Shown: positions 53,975 to 62,591 of the stretch, one piece after another | Layout: every line of letters begins with the position of its first letter | Position numbering within the stretch: position 1 is the stretch's first letter | Notes under the pieces: model-generated | Databases searched by the model: none | Told to the model about the DNA's origin: nothing | What the model saw: only the letters and a program-made list of their open reading frames with translations | Position numbers and translations under genes: made by a program | Assembly: GCA_013002535.1 (NCBI GenBank) | Contig: JABDJK010000070.1 | Location: 1 to 64,000, forward strand | Source of the DNA: Hyphococcus sp. | GTDB lineage: Bacteria > Pseudomonadota > Alphaproteobacteria > Caulobacterales > Parvularculaceae | Length of the DNA: 64,000 bases | Reading direction: 5' to 3'

Positions 53975-54463
53975 ATGGACGTGCAGCTCAAAAATCGCTC
54001 GGAATATACGATTAGCTTCGTTTTCTTCCTGACCGTATCAATTTGCGGGATTATTGGCGTCAATTGGGCCGTGTCAAATTTTGCAATGGTGCGAGCAAGC
54101 GCAAGTTGGTCGGCTACCGAAGCGATCGTTCTTGATTATGATGCCGGGCCCCGCGATGAAATTCGGTATACCTATTCATACGGCGGTGTCGTTTATGAGT
54201 CCAAACGACGTTCAGTTTTTAAAAACTCAAAATTGTTGGAAGGCAAAAGATTTACTCCAGGTGAGAAAATAAGGATATTTGTCAATCCGGAAAACCATTC
54301 ATATTCTGTGGTGGAGCCGGGTGGCGGTAAAACCATTCTCCTTTGTATGGCGCTGGTTAGCAGTGTTTTGGTTTTTTTTGGTTTTGCAGGTCTGGTGCGA
54401 ATATTATTTTCGCAATATGAGCTGGCGCGTTTGGCTAACGATACTGCGCTTCCAGCCGAATAA
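53975..54463 (+). CDS. DUF3592 membrane protein
   Basis: 162 residues with two membrane segments (about 15-36 and 122-146) enclosing a beta-rich loop (SWSATEAIVLDYDA, IRYTYSYGGVVYES, FTPGEKIRIFVNPENH) typical of DUF3592. Function unknown. Divergent from uvrC and convergent with folB; its stop abuts the folB stop. Confidence 0.83.
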   Translation: MDVQLKNRSEYTISFVFFLTVSICGIIGVNWAVSNFAMVRASASWSATEAIVLDYDAGPRDEIRYTYSYGGVVYESKRRSVFKNSKLLEGKRFTPGEKIRIFVNPENHSYSVVEPGGGKTILLCMALVSSVLVFFGFAGLVRILFSQYELARLANDTALPAE

Positions 54464-54868
54464 TTAGCGTGATCGAAAAATTTCCACGCCTGCGCCAGCC
54501 GCTTCTGAAATAGCATTTGTTTTCTCGACCGAAACGCAAACAGCGTTCACCATTTCATGCGCCAGCACCAAGTCTGCGACCTCTTCGGCCAGGGTTTCAA
54601 CTAGCTTTATATGCCCGCGCGCGATGATTTCTTTTATGCCTTCACATAGTTTATTGTAACAAACGGCGTTGGATAGGTCGTCGAGTATAGGGTCCTCGGG
54701 TTCTTGGACCGTTGCGCGAAGGTTAATTAGGACGGGTTGCGGGGATGCCTGTTCGTAATCGTAGACGCCAATAAAAGCATTGAGCTCTAAGTCCCGCAAA
54801 AATACGGTTCGTACATAGCGGCGTCCAGCAATATCAGCGTCAGAAAAATTGTCACGTTGGTTCGACAA
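54464..54868 (-). CDS. folB: Dihydroneopterin aldolase
   Basis: Folate pathway aldolase/epimerase acting on 7,8-dihydroneopterin. 134 residues from a TTG start supported by AAGGAG seven bases upstream. Pattern FLRDLELNAFIGVYDYEQAS and the helix VETLAEEVADLVL match the family. The pteridine-reductase-like gene ends 3 bp upstream; the two are coupled and both act on pterins. Confidence 0.92.
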   Translation of the reverse strand: MSNQRDNFSDADIAGRRYVRTVFLRDLELNAFIGVYDYEQASPQPVLINLRATVQEPEDPILDDLSNAVCYNKLCEGIKEIIARGHIKLVETLAEEVADLVLAHEMVNAVCVSVEKTNAISEAAGAGVEIFRSR

Positions 54869-54871
54869 TAT

Positions 54872-55645
54872 TTACTCCTTTACGAGTGCGTCGGCCGTTC
54901 GCCATGCCAGGCGTTGCCCGCCGTCAACCGCGATCGTTTGGCCGGTGACACTTTTCGCCTTTGCCAAGTACAATAGCGCCTCGCATATATCGCTCGGATC
55001 CGCGCCGGCTCCAAGGATTGTGGCTGCATTTTGCTTTTTCCAATCGTCTTCACTTTGCCGTTCATTTCGTATCGTTGGGCCTGGCGCTATAGCGTTCACA
55101 CGAATGCCTTGTGGCCCCAATGCCTGCGCCAATATTGTTGTTAGCGTATGCAGCGCCGATTTTGACAGGGAATAGGACAGGAATTTAGGTGTAAGTTTCA
55201 GGACGCGTTGGTCGGTGACATTAACGATGAGATTGTTTTCGCCTGCGGGTATTTGTGCAGCAAATTCCTGAGAAAGTTTTAGCGGCGCGCGCAAGTTGGT
55301 TTCGATGTGTAAATCCCAACTTTTTCGCGTCATTGTAAATAAGTCATCATCTTCGAAAACTGACGCCGAGTTCACGAGTAGCGATACCGGACCAAGACGT
55401 TGGTTGACGTTTTCAATTAGGGATTGGGTATCGTATTCTTGTGAGAGATCGGCGCGAAATATCTCTGCATTGGCGCCTTTCAATTCGATCACTTTTTTTA
55501 AGTCTGAAGCATCGCCGGCGGAGTTTCGATAATGTATCCCAATATTGAAACCATTGGCCGCAAGTGCTAGCGCCATCGCGCGGCCTATCCGTTTGCCCGC
55601 ACCCGTTACCAGTGCGATAGGGCGACTAAGATTCGGGGTGTTCAC
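54872..55645 (-). CDS. SDR oxidoreductase, pteridine reductase (PTR1/FolM) type
   Basis: 257 residues from the GTG at 55645; a longer frame upstream would overlap the antiporter gene. The cofactor motif is TGAGKRIG (the TGxxxRxG of pteridine reductases). The usual catalytic Ser is replaced by Asp145 in VNVTDQRVL, followed by Tyr158 and Lys162 in YSLSKSA. The Asp-x12-Tyr-x3-Lys spacing is that of Leishmania PTR1 and resembles E. coli FolM. Together with adjacent folB this indicates reduction of a dihydropterin (dihydromonapterin or dihydrobiopterin). Confidence 0.88.
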   Translation of the reverse strand: MNTPNLSRPIALVTGAGKRIGRAMALALAANGFNIGIHYRNSAGDASDLKKVIELKGANAEIFRADLSQEYDTQSLIENVNQRLGPVSLLVNSASVFEDDDLFTMTRKSWDLHIETNLRAPLKLSQEFAAQIPAGENNLIVNVTDQRVLKLTPKFLSYSLSKSALHTLTTILAQALGPQGIRVNAIAPGPTIRNERQSEDDWKKQNAATILGAGADPSDICEALLYLAKAKSVTGQTIAVDGGQRLAWRTADALVKE

Positions 55646-55647
55646 GG

Positions 55648-56610
55648 TTAAAGACCGCTTGAGAAGTTCGCGACAGCAATGATGAATCCGATATAGGCGC
55701 CAAACAGCAACATGCCTGACCATCGACCGATATCGCGGCGCGATAAGACAAATGCAGATAGCACAATCGACGCAAGGATCATCACCGGTATATCGATCTG
55801 AAGTGATGTCTGATCAAACTTCGCTACGCCTGTAAGCCCGGCAGCGCCGCCAACGGCAAGCAGATTAAATATGTTGGAGCCGACAACACCGCCAATTGCA
55901 ACATCGGACTTCTTGTGGATTGCAGCAGCGCATACCGTCGCCAATTCGGGTAAGGACGTACCGAACGCAACTATCGTTAGGCCAATAAGTTCGTTTCGAA
56001 CACCAAGCTCAACAGCGAGTATGCTTCCGTTTGTGACCAATAAATGCGCGCCAAGTGGTAATCCAACTAATCCGGCAACGAGGAACAAAATTGTTTTCGT
56101 AGAAATCCCAGCATTTTCTAAATATTCATCAACTTCGTCGATAACTGGTTCGGCGCCGCCATGACTTGCGCGCCACCACATATAAAGGATGTAGGCAACA
56201 ATACCGGCGAATAGACCGCCTCCAATGCGCGCATCAATATATCCGATCTTATAGGCCGCCAACGAGAACGCTGCTGTTGCGATGAGCATGAATACAAGGT
56301 GGCGCCGAAGTCCAGGCACATGCGCGGAAATGGGATAGATAATCGCTGGTAATCCTAGCACCAAGAGAACATTGGCAACGTTCGACCCAATGATATTACC
56401 AAGAGCGATGCCGGCATTGTCCGACAAAACCGCTTGCACGCTGACAACGAGCTCTGGCGCCGAGGTACCAAAAGCGACGATCGTCAAACTAATTAAAAGG
56501 GCTGGGACATTTATTGCCGCCGCCAGGCCAACAGCCCCTCTAACGAGCAGATCGCCGGCGACCAGCAAAATCGCCAAGCCAAGAATTAGCAGTATTATTT
56601 CAGGACCCAT
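55648..56610 (-). CDS. Ca2+/cation antiporter, YrbG-like
   Basis: 320-residue membrane protein of the CaCA superfamily with about ten helices. The two inverted alpha-repeats are VAFGTSAPELVVSVQAVLSD with GSNVANVLLVLG, and VAFGTSLPELATVCAAAIHK with GSNIFNLLAVGG. Probably exchanges Ca2+ for Na+ or H+. Its stop is two bases before the pteridine-reductase-like start. Confidence 0.94.
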   Translation of the reverse strand: MGPEIILLILGLAILLVAGDLLVRGAVGLAAAINVPALLISLTIVAFGTSAPELVVSVQAVLSDNAGIALGNIIGSNVANVLLVLGLPAIIYPISAHVPGLRRHLVFMLIATAAFSLAAYKIGYIDARIGGGLFAGIVAYILYMWWRASHGGAEPVIDEVDEYLENAGISTKTILFLVAGLVGLPLGAHLLVTNGSILAVELGVRNELIGLTIVAFGTSLPELATVCAAAIHKKSDVAIGGVVGSNIFNLLAVGGAAGLTGVAKFDQTSLQIDIPVMILASIVLSAFVLSRRDIGRWSGMLLFGAYIGFIIAVANFSSGL

Positions 56611-56688
56611 CTGGCGCTTTCAATTTTGCAAACGAATTCACGACGCTGCAACTTGCAACCCTTCGGTGACAAGTTGCGTGCGGAAGCG

Positions 56689-56781
56689 TTAATCAACGCT
56701 GCCCTTCTCGATGAGATTCAAAATGCAAAATGCGAAGAAAAACGACAGAATCATAAACACGCCAATCCAGCCAGCAGCCAT
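56689..56781 (-). CDS. 30-residue single-helix membrane peptide
   Basis: ATG at 56779-56781, stop TAA at 56689-56691. The product starts MAAGWIGVFMILSFFFAFCI and ends LNLIEKGSVD: a hydrophobic helix (about residues 5-23) with short polar ends. AGGGG lies seven bases upstream of the ATG, a good ribosome-binding site. It is transcribed in the same direction as the CaCA antiporter and lies 78 bp upstream of it. Resembles small helical subunits such as CcoM-like or CydX-like peptides in size only; family not recognised. Too short for ordinary gene finders. Confidence 0.7.
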   Translation of the reverse strand: MAAGWIGVFMILSFFFAFCILNLIEKGSVD

Positions 56782-57025
56782 GGGAATCCCCTGTTGTTCG
56801 TTAGTATCAGGATTAGGTTATAGTCGCCGTTAACCTTTTCGTCACCCCCGATTTGCCGCTGAATCATTGGGTTCTCTCAATGGCCAACTCCCGCTCTCAA
56901 TCAAAATTGGAAGAACTGATTCGTTATTTCGAAAATTCAAATTTTGTGAAAATTTTTTGATGGGGAAACACACCAACATCACCGGCTTTCAATATCTTGT
57001 TCTGGGCAAGGGTTGAGGAAGCAAT
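56782..57025. other. Spacer with possible leader peptides before the PAS gene
   Basis: A 26-codon plus-strand frame (56880-56960, starting MANSRSQSKLEELIRYFENS) and an 18-codon frame overlapping its stop (56959-57015) run head to tail toward the PAS gene. Neither has a convincing ribosome-binding site. They could be chance. Confidence 0.25.
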
Positions 57026-57526
57026 ATGTCTATAGATATCGCGGATTTGTTTGACGGGTCGGCCGCCGCGCCTACGGCCGACAGGCGAATAACCAACAGG
57101 TTGATGGAATCGTGGGCGCGCGCGGACCGCGATCGTTTCCCAAGTTGGGCGTCTCTTCAAAACCATGATCTGGGCGATGATTGGAATTGGATTTTCGTTG
57201 TGGATTTGGCGCGTAGCGTAGGCTTTCCTTGCTTCACTTTTCTGGGCGACAAGCTGGCGAAGCTTTCGGATGTTTACTTGTCCGGTTCGGAGGACTGGAC
57301 CGTGTCTCTTTTGGAAAAAGTCACAAATGATGTTTTCGACGCCGCTGCAGTTGAGGGGCCGCTAGATCGCGATGATGTATTGACGCTGTGCGACGGGCGT
57401 AGATTGCTTGTCCGCGCGGTCACATTGCCTTTGGCGGACGACGGCCAAATTATCAGCCATGCCATCGGCGCTGTAAACGGGCGATTTGCAACCAACGCCA
57501 AAGCGCGTCTTGTCGCCATAAAATGA
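57026..57526 (+). CDS. PAS-domain protein (PAS_5-like)
   Basis: 166 residues; SD GAGGAAG before ATG. The pattern RLMESWARADRDRFPSWASL followed by WNWIFVVDLARSVGFPCFTF resembles the alphaproteobacterial PAS_5 proteins, single PAS folds of unknown ligand that often act in signalling. No attached output domain. Probably monocistronic. Confidence 0.7.
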   Translation: MSIDIADLFDGSAAAPTADRRITNRLMESWARADRDRFPSWASLQNHDLGDDWNWIFVVDLARSVGFPCFTFLGDKLAKLSDVYLSGSEDWTVSLLEKVTNDVFDAAAVEGPLDRDDVLTLCDGRRLLVRAVTLPLADDGQIISHAIGAVNGRFATNAKARLVAIK

Positions 57527-57642
57527 GCCATCGTCGCTACGACTTTTGTTCCCGCTGTATGTCTTGGGCGCGAGCAATGCTTGCTGTTCGCGACTGCTGG
57601 GTCTAGTGTCCCGCCGGAAAACTCAATCTCAAAGAGGCGGCT

Positions 57643-59139
57643 ATGACACGGATTCTCGGCCATTTCGTGAACGGCAAAAATTTGACTGGCGCGTCAGCGC
57701 GCACCCACGACATCTTTAACCCGACTACGGGCGAAGTTCAGGCGGCAGTTGCGCTTGCATCACGTGAAGATATTTCTGCGGCGGTTGATGCGGCCGCGCA
57801 GGCGTTTCCGGCGTGGGCAGCCACCAATCCTCAAAAACGCGCACGGGTAATGTTCAAGTTCAAGGAACTTGTCGAGAAAGACATGGAAAATCTAGCGAAA
57901 ATGATTTCGTCGGAACATGGAAAAATCTTGCCGGACGCACGGGGAGATGTGCAACGTGGTCTGGATGTCGTGGAATTTGCGTGCGGGATTCCCCATTTGC
58001 AAAAGGGCGACTATACGGAGGCCGCTGGCCCGGGAATCGACGTCTATTCGATGCGTCAACCGCTCGGAGTTGTCGCTGGAATTACTCCGTTTAATTTCCC
58101 GGCTATGATCCCGATGTGGATGTTTTCAATCGCTATTGCGTGCGGGAATACATTTATCAACAAGCCTTCAGAGCGCGATCCATCATGTCCATTGCGACTT
58201 TCTGAGTTGATGATGGAGGCTGGCGCGCCGGAAGGAGTCTTGAATTGTGTCAACGGCGATAAAGAGGCTGTTGATGCATTAATTGAAGATCCAAGAGTGA
58301 AAGCGATTAGCTTTGTCGGGTCGTCGGATATCGCACAATACATTTACGCAAATGGCGCTGCGAACAACAAACGCGTACAGGCATTCGGCGGCGCAAAAAA
58401 TCATATGATTATTCTGCCTGATGCTGACATGGAAAATGCAGTGAATCAATTGATCGGATCGGCTTACGGTTCGGCAGGCGAACGCTGTATGGCGACGCCG
58501 GTTGCGGTTCCGGTTGGTGATGAAACTGCCGACGCTTTGATTTCGATGCTGAAGCCGAAGGTCGAGGCTTTACGTATCGGGCCGTCTATGTCGGAAGATT
58601 CGGACCTGGGCCCGCTAGTGACGGCGCAGCACCGCGACCGTGTTGCTAATTATATTCAAATGGCGGTTTCCGAAGGACAAAAACTCATAGTCGATGGTCG
58701 CGATTTTGCGCTTCAGGGATATGAAAACGGATTTTTCCTGGGCGGCACGTTGCTGGACAATGCAAAGCCAGAGCACCAGTCGTATCAAGAAGAAATTTTT
58801 GGCCCTGTTTTACAAATCGTAAGGGCAGATCATTTCGATGATGCTGTCGCTTTGCCATCTGATCATCAATATGGAAATGGCGTCGCGATTTTCACGAGAA
58901 ATGGCGCGGCCGCGCGTGAGTTTGCGCAGCGCGTCAATGTCGGAATGGTCGGTGTGAACGTTCCGATTCCAGTCCCTGTGGCCTATCATACGTTCGGCGG
59001 CTGGAAGCGATCTGGCTTTGGCGATACAAATCAGCATGGCCCTGAAGGCGTTAAATTCTGGACAAAGATAAAAACGATTACGCAAAGATGGCCGGAAGAT
59101 GTGCAAGGCGCTGAATTTGTAATACCGACTATGGGATAG
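57643..59139 (+). CDS. mmsA: CoA-acylating methylmalonate-semialdehyde dehydrogenase
   Basis: Converts methylmalonate semialdehyde to propionyl-CoA in valine and thymine catabolism. 498 residues, the family length. Catalytic Cys282 is in GERCMATPVAV, the hallmark of the CoA-acylating subgroup. The N-terminal part has PTTGEVQAAVALASREDI and the C-terminal part SYQEEIFGPVLQIVRAD and HTFGGWKRSGFGD. SD AGAGG precedes the ATG. First gene of the branched-chain catabolic cluster. Confidence 0.96.
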   Translation: MTRILGHFVNGKNLTGASARTHDIFNPTTGEVQAAVALASREDISAAVDAAAQAFPAWAATNPQKRARVMFKFKELVEKDMENLAKMISSEHGKILPDARGDVQRGLDVVEFACGIPHLQKGDYTEAAGPGIDVYSMRQPLGVVAGITPFNFPAMIPMWMFSIAIACGNTFINKPSERDPSCPLRLSELMMEAGAPEGVLNCVNGDKEAVDALIEDPRVKAISFVGSSDIAQYIYANGAANNKRVQAFGGAKNHMIILPDADMENAVNQLIGSAYGSAGERCMATPVAVPVGDETADALISMLKPKVEALRIGPSMSEDSDLGPLVTAQHRDRVANYIQMAVSEGQKLIVDGRDFALQGYENGFFLGGTLLDNAKPEHQSYQEEIFGPVLQIVRADHFDDAVALPSDHQYGNGVAIFTRNGAAAREFAQRVNVGMVGVNVPIPVPVAYHTFGGWKRSGFGDTNQHGPEGVKFWTKIKTITQRWPEDVQGAEFVIPTMG

Positions 59140-59170
59140 CAGATCCGCCGGACGTGGAGAATAGGATGAA

Positions 59171-59650
59171 TTGCACGTGATCATTCTGTTGCAACTATTG
59201 CTCGTGGCCGGATTAATTTTAATCGTCTTGCAGATATTGAAAATGTCGCGTGGCGAGAGCGCGAATTCGCGAGTTTTCAATCCGCCGTCTGAAGCAAATG
59301 CGCTAGCTGCGGAATCGCCAGTAAAACAAGTTCTTGGCGCGTTGAATTCGTTGAAAATCGCTCGAGCAGAATTGAAGCAGGAATATCCAGCGGCGCTGGC
59401 CATGATTGGCGGATATCTTAACAGCCATACCGTAGTTGATGCAGGCTCCATGGACGCCGCGACAGCGACTATGATCAACGATTGGTCGGATCGCAGCGAC
59501 GAAGTTCGTCGCGATTTAGCGAAAATTCTGGCGGACTACGAAACGGATGAAGAGATCGAAGCAGTAATTGTTGCGGTTAGTGATTTGGAACTTGAGAAAG
59601 GAAATTATAGAGCCTGGTTGACGTGGCTGCTTGCTCAATTCACGAAATAA
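59171..59650 (+). CDS. Hypothetical protein with N-terminal membrane anchor
   Basis: 159 residues from a TTG at 59171 (a GTG at 59177 is an alternative; upstream GGAGA and AGGA are nearby). A hydrophobic segment (about 4-23) precedes a soluble helical domain (about 45-159) rich in charged residues. Thirty-one bp after mmsA on the same strand; overlaps upstream reach of the next gene only slightly. Not recognised. Confidence 0.65.
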   Translation: MHVIILLQLLLVAGLILIVLQILKMSRGESANSRVFNPPSEANALAAESPVKQVLGALNSLKIARAELKQEYPAALAMIGGYLNSHTVVDAGSMDAATATMINDWSDRSDEVRRDLAKILADYETDEEIEAVIVAVSDLELEKGNYRAWLTWLLAQFTK

Positions 59651-59666
59651 GCTGGAGCGCAGAATT

Positions 59667-60059
59667 ATGCGTTTAATTTTGATTCTCATAGCCGGGATTT
59701 ATGCGTTAAATGGCGCAAATATGCTCGTTATGCCGAAGTTCTGGTTTGACGCGGTCCCAGGCGTATCGATGCTGGGCCCCTACAACACCCATTTTATTCG
59801 AGATGTTGGTTTGCTGTATTTGGTGACCGCCGGCGCCTTTTGGTGGGCTTCTGCCCGGCCGGGGCGAATGGCCGGACTTTTAGTTGCTGCCGCATGGCCG
59901 ACGGTACACGCCGTTTATCACTTGCAGATGTGGATTGCGCGCGGTTTACCCTTTGATCTAATAGCGTGGGTGAATATACTGGTGATCCAGGCGCCGGCGT
60001 GGGCGGGCATATATTGCGCCTACCGTCTTTACAAACAAAGTTTATCGACGAGCGGATAA
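59667..60059 (+). CDS. Hypothetical four-helix membrane protein
   Basis: 130 residues from the ATG at 59667 with GGAG ten bases upstream. Four hydrophobic segments (about 3-22, 44-62, 70-90 and 104-122) and conserved-looking polar residues NTHFIRDVG and VHAVYHL. Ends two bases before the GFA gene. Function not recognised. Confidence 0.75.
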   Translation: MRLILILIAGIYALNGANMLVMPKFWFDAVPGVSMLGPYNTHFIRDVGLLYLVTAGAFWWASARPGRMAGLLVAAAWPTVHAVYHLQMWIARGLPFDLIAWVNILVIQAPAWAGIYCAYRLYKQSLSTSG

Positions 60060-60060
60060 A

Positions 60061-60468
60061 GTGAGCAGATTATCAAGCGGAAAGTGTATGTGCGGCGAAG
60101 TCGCGCTTGAATTCCAGCTTGACGAAACTAATGCACATGCATGCCATTGTGGACAGTGCCGTACGTGGAGCGGGCATATCTGGGCGTCCGTCAACGCACC
60201 GGCGGCATCACTGATGTTCAACAAAGGCGAAGCAAAAGTAAAATGGCGGCGGTCGTCTGATTACGCGCGGCGTGGCCATTGCGACACATGCGGCTCAGCA
60301 TTGTTTTGGCATGCGGATCATATAGATAAGTACAAAGATCGCATAGCGATTTCAACCGGTTCGATATCGCCGGACGCCGGTATTGCATTGTCCGAGCATA
60401 TATTCGTCGCCGATAAAGGCGCTTATTATGAAATCGGCGACGGGTTGCCGGAAAAAGAAAAATATTAG
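60061..60468 (+). CDS. GFA-family (glutathione-dependent formaldehyde-activating type) protein
   Basis: 135 residues, GTG start one base after the previous stop. Zinc-binding cysteines: CMCGEVALEF near the start, HACHCGQCRTWSG in the middle and GHCDTCGSALFW later, the GFA pattern. Most such proteins are not true formaldehyde enzymes; role in this cluster unknown. Confidence 0.9.
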   Translation: MSRLSSGKCMCGEVALEFQLDETNAHACHCGQCRTWSGHIWASVNAPAASLMFNKGEAKVKWRRSSDYARRGHCDTCGSALFWHADHIDKYKDRIAISTGSISPDAGIALSEHIFVADKGAYYEIGDGLPEKEKY

Positions 60469-60477
60469 GGGCGGCAT

Positions 60478-61155
60478 TTGTTTGGATTTGAAGCCGCTGA
60501 TATGGCGATGTTGTCAGGGTGGGTGCTTTACGCAGTTATCTTCCTGACACCGTTTTGGCAGGAAGATGTTGCAGTAATTGGCGCAGCAACCGCTTCGATT
60601 AGCGGTGTTGCTCCAACCCAGTTTCTTATCGTCGCAATTTTGGCGGGCCTCGTTGCAAGCGACGCCTGGAAATATTGGGTTGGCCATTTCGCGCGCCGAT
60701 ATGAATGGGCGCACAAATTCGCCGAGAAGCCTGGGGTCTCGATTGCGGGCGATCTGATATCAAAGGAATTTACGCAAACAATGCTCACGGCTCGGTTTGT
60801 GCCGGGAACGCGTATACCGACCTATGTGGCTTGCGGATTCTTCAAAGCGCCATATGGCAAATATGTCGTCGTTTTAGTGCTGACTGCATCACTATATATC
60901 GGGTTTACATTTGGTTTGTTTCATTCGGTCGGGGCCGTAATTGGTGAGAAAGCGAAGTTCTGGCTGCCGATTGCATCGATTTCGATTTTGGCGAGCTACA
61001 TCTGTGTCCGATGGTTTAATCACGTAAATCGTCATGAAGGCCCAATGACGCCTATGTCAAAAGAGTTTGATCATGCGGTGCCCGATATTGAAGATTGTAT
61101 GGAAGAAGACGAAACTGTCACGATGGAAAACTCCGAGAAAGACGAGACTAGCTAA
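60478..61155 (+). CDS. DedA-family membrane protein
   Basis: 225 residues from a TTG with AGGGG upstream. About five hydrophobic segments and the DedA block TARFVPGTRIPTYVACGFFK with the essential Arg pair. DedA proteins move lipids or ions across the inner membrane, for example undecaprenyl phosphate in UptA homologues. Acidic C-terminal tail of some 40 residues. Stop TAA shares one base with the next gene's ATG (TAATG). Confidence 0.88.
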   Translation: MFGFEAADMAMLSGWVLYAVIFLTPFWQEDVAVIGAATASISGVAPTQFLIVAILAGLVASDAWKYWVGHFARRYEWAHKFAEKPGVSIAGDLISKEFTQTMLTARFVPGTRIPTYVACGFFKAPYGKYVVVLVLTASLYIGFTFGLFHSVGAVIGEKAKFWLPIASISILASYICVRWFNHVNRHEGPMTPMSKEFDHAVPDIEDCMEEDETVTMENSEKDETS

Positions 61156-62303
61156 TGGATTTTGCGCTTACAGAAGATCAACTCGCCATCCAGGAAATGG
61201 CGCGCCGTTTTGCGACGGACGAGTTGCAGCCGCATGCCGCGAAATGGGATGAAGACCATCATTTTCCGATCGATGTTATCAAGCAATCCGCAGACCTCGG
61301 GCTCGCCGGGATTTATACACGCGACGATGTTGGCGGTTCGGGCTTGGGCCGGCTCGATGCAGTATTGATTTTCGAAGCCCTATCAGAAGGATGCACGTCG
61401 ACTGCGGCGTTTATTTCCATCCACAATATGTGCACCTGGATGATCGATCGTTTTGGGTCGGACGAAATGCGCAGCGAATGGTGCCCCAAGCTGACATCAA
61501 TGGAGGTGGTCGCCAGCTATTGCTTGACTGAGCCGGGCTCGGGCTCGGATGCGGCGGCGCTGAAAACTAAAGCTATTCGCGAGGGCGATGAGTACGTTCT
61601 AAATGGGTCGAAAGCGTTCATTTCCGGCGCCGGCGTCTCCGACGTATATGTGGTAATGGTGCGCACTGGCGAGGATGGGCCTAAGGGAATCTCAACCGTA
61701 TTAGTTGAAAAAGGAACGAAAGGCCTTTCATTCGGCGCCAATGAAAGCAAAATGGGTTGGCGGTCGCAACCAACTGCGATCGTGAATTTCGAAGATTGCC
61801 GCATACCTGTCGCAAATCGAGTGGGTGAGGAGGGCGACGGATTCAAGTTCGCAATGATGGGGCTTGATGGTGGGCGATTGAATATCGCTGCATGCTCGCT
61901 CGGAACGGCTAACGGTGCGCTTCGCGCCGCTTTGGACTACACAAACGAGCGCAAGGCTTTCGGGAAACGACTCAACCAACAACAAGCGCTGCAATTCAAG
62001 CTGGCCGACATGGCCACCGAGCTGGAGGCAGCCAGAGCACTGCTTTATCAGGCTGCCTGGAAACTGGACAACAAAACCCCAGACGCAACGCGCCATTGCG
62101 CCATGGCGAAACGTTTCGTCACAGATACCGGGTTTAATGTCGTCAATGACGCGCTCCAGCTTCACGGCGGCTACGGATATTTAAGCGATTATCCGCTTGA
62201 ACGCATGGTGCGGGACGTTCGAGTACATCAAATTCTCGAAGGCGCCAACGAAATTATGCGCGTAATCGTTGCTCGAGATTTGTTGAAAGAATATCAAGCG
62301 TAG
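61155..62303 (+). CDS. Acyl-CoA dehydrogenase, probably isobutyryl-CoA
   Basis: FAD-dependent enzyme introducing a double bond into an acyl-CoA. 382 residues. Conserved signature VVASYCLTEPGSGSDAAALK in the N-terminal half and YPLERMVRDVRVHQILEGAN, then EIMR near the C-terminus, which contains the base-region motif. The neighbouring mmsA and 3-hydroxyisobutyryl-CoA hydrolase genes make isobutyryl-CoA, in the valine pathway, the most likely substrate. Confidence 0.92.
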   Translation: MDFALTEDQLAIQEMARRFATDELQPHAAKWDEDHHFPIDVIKQSADLGLAGIYTRDDVGGSGLGRLDAVLIFEALSEGCTSTAAFISIHNMCTWMIDRFGSDEMRSEWCPKLTSMEVVASYCLTEPGSGSDAAALKTKAIREGDEYVLNGSKAFISGAGVSDVYVVMVRTGEDGPKGISTVLVEKGTKGLSFGANESKMGWRSQPTAIVNFEDCRIPVANRVGEEGDGFKFAMMGLDGGRLNIAACSLGTANGALRAALDYTNERKAFGKRLNQQQALQFKLADMATELEAARALLYQAAWKLDNKTPDATRHCAMAKRFVTDTGFNVVNDALQLHGGYGYLSDYPLERMVRDVRVHQILEGANEIMRVIVARDLLKEYQA

Positions 62304-62324
62304 TGCGCCGATAGGAAATTTAAT

Positions 62325-62591
62325 ATGCGGATTATCATTTCGCTGCTTATATTCTTGGCTGGAATTGGCAGTATCGGATATTCCTATATCGGGTCCTTCG
62401 TATCGCTTGCGGGCGACGTAGAGAAAACCGCCGCAGCCGGCGACGACACTGGCGCTGTGATGCAAGTCATAAATTTCGTTTTGCGCGGCGAAGCCCCGCA
62501 GCTTATGGGTTTTCTTTATGCCGGCATGTTGCTGATCGCGATAGCGGTCGTAAATATGATTGTTACAAGGCCGAAATCCGATGACCAATAA
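62325..62591 (+). CDS. Hypothetical two-helix membrane protein
   Basis: 88 residues, SD AGGA before ATG at 62325. Two hydrophobic segments (about 3-22 and 60-80) with an acidic loop between. Overlaps the start of the hydrolase gene by 11 bp, so it is translated within the valine operon. Unknown. Confidence 0.75.
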   Translation: MRIIISLLIFLAGIGSIGYSYIGSFVSLAGDVEKTAAAGDDTGAVMQVINFVLRGEAPQLMGFLYAGMLLIAIAVVNMIVTRPKSDDQ

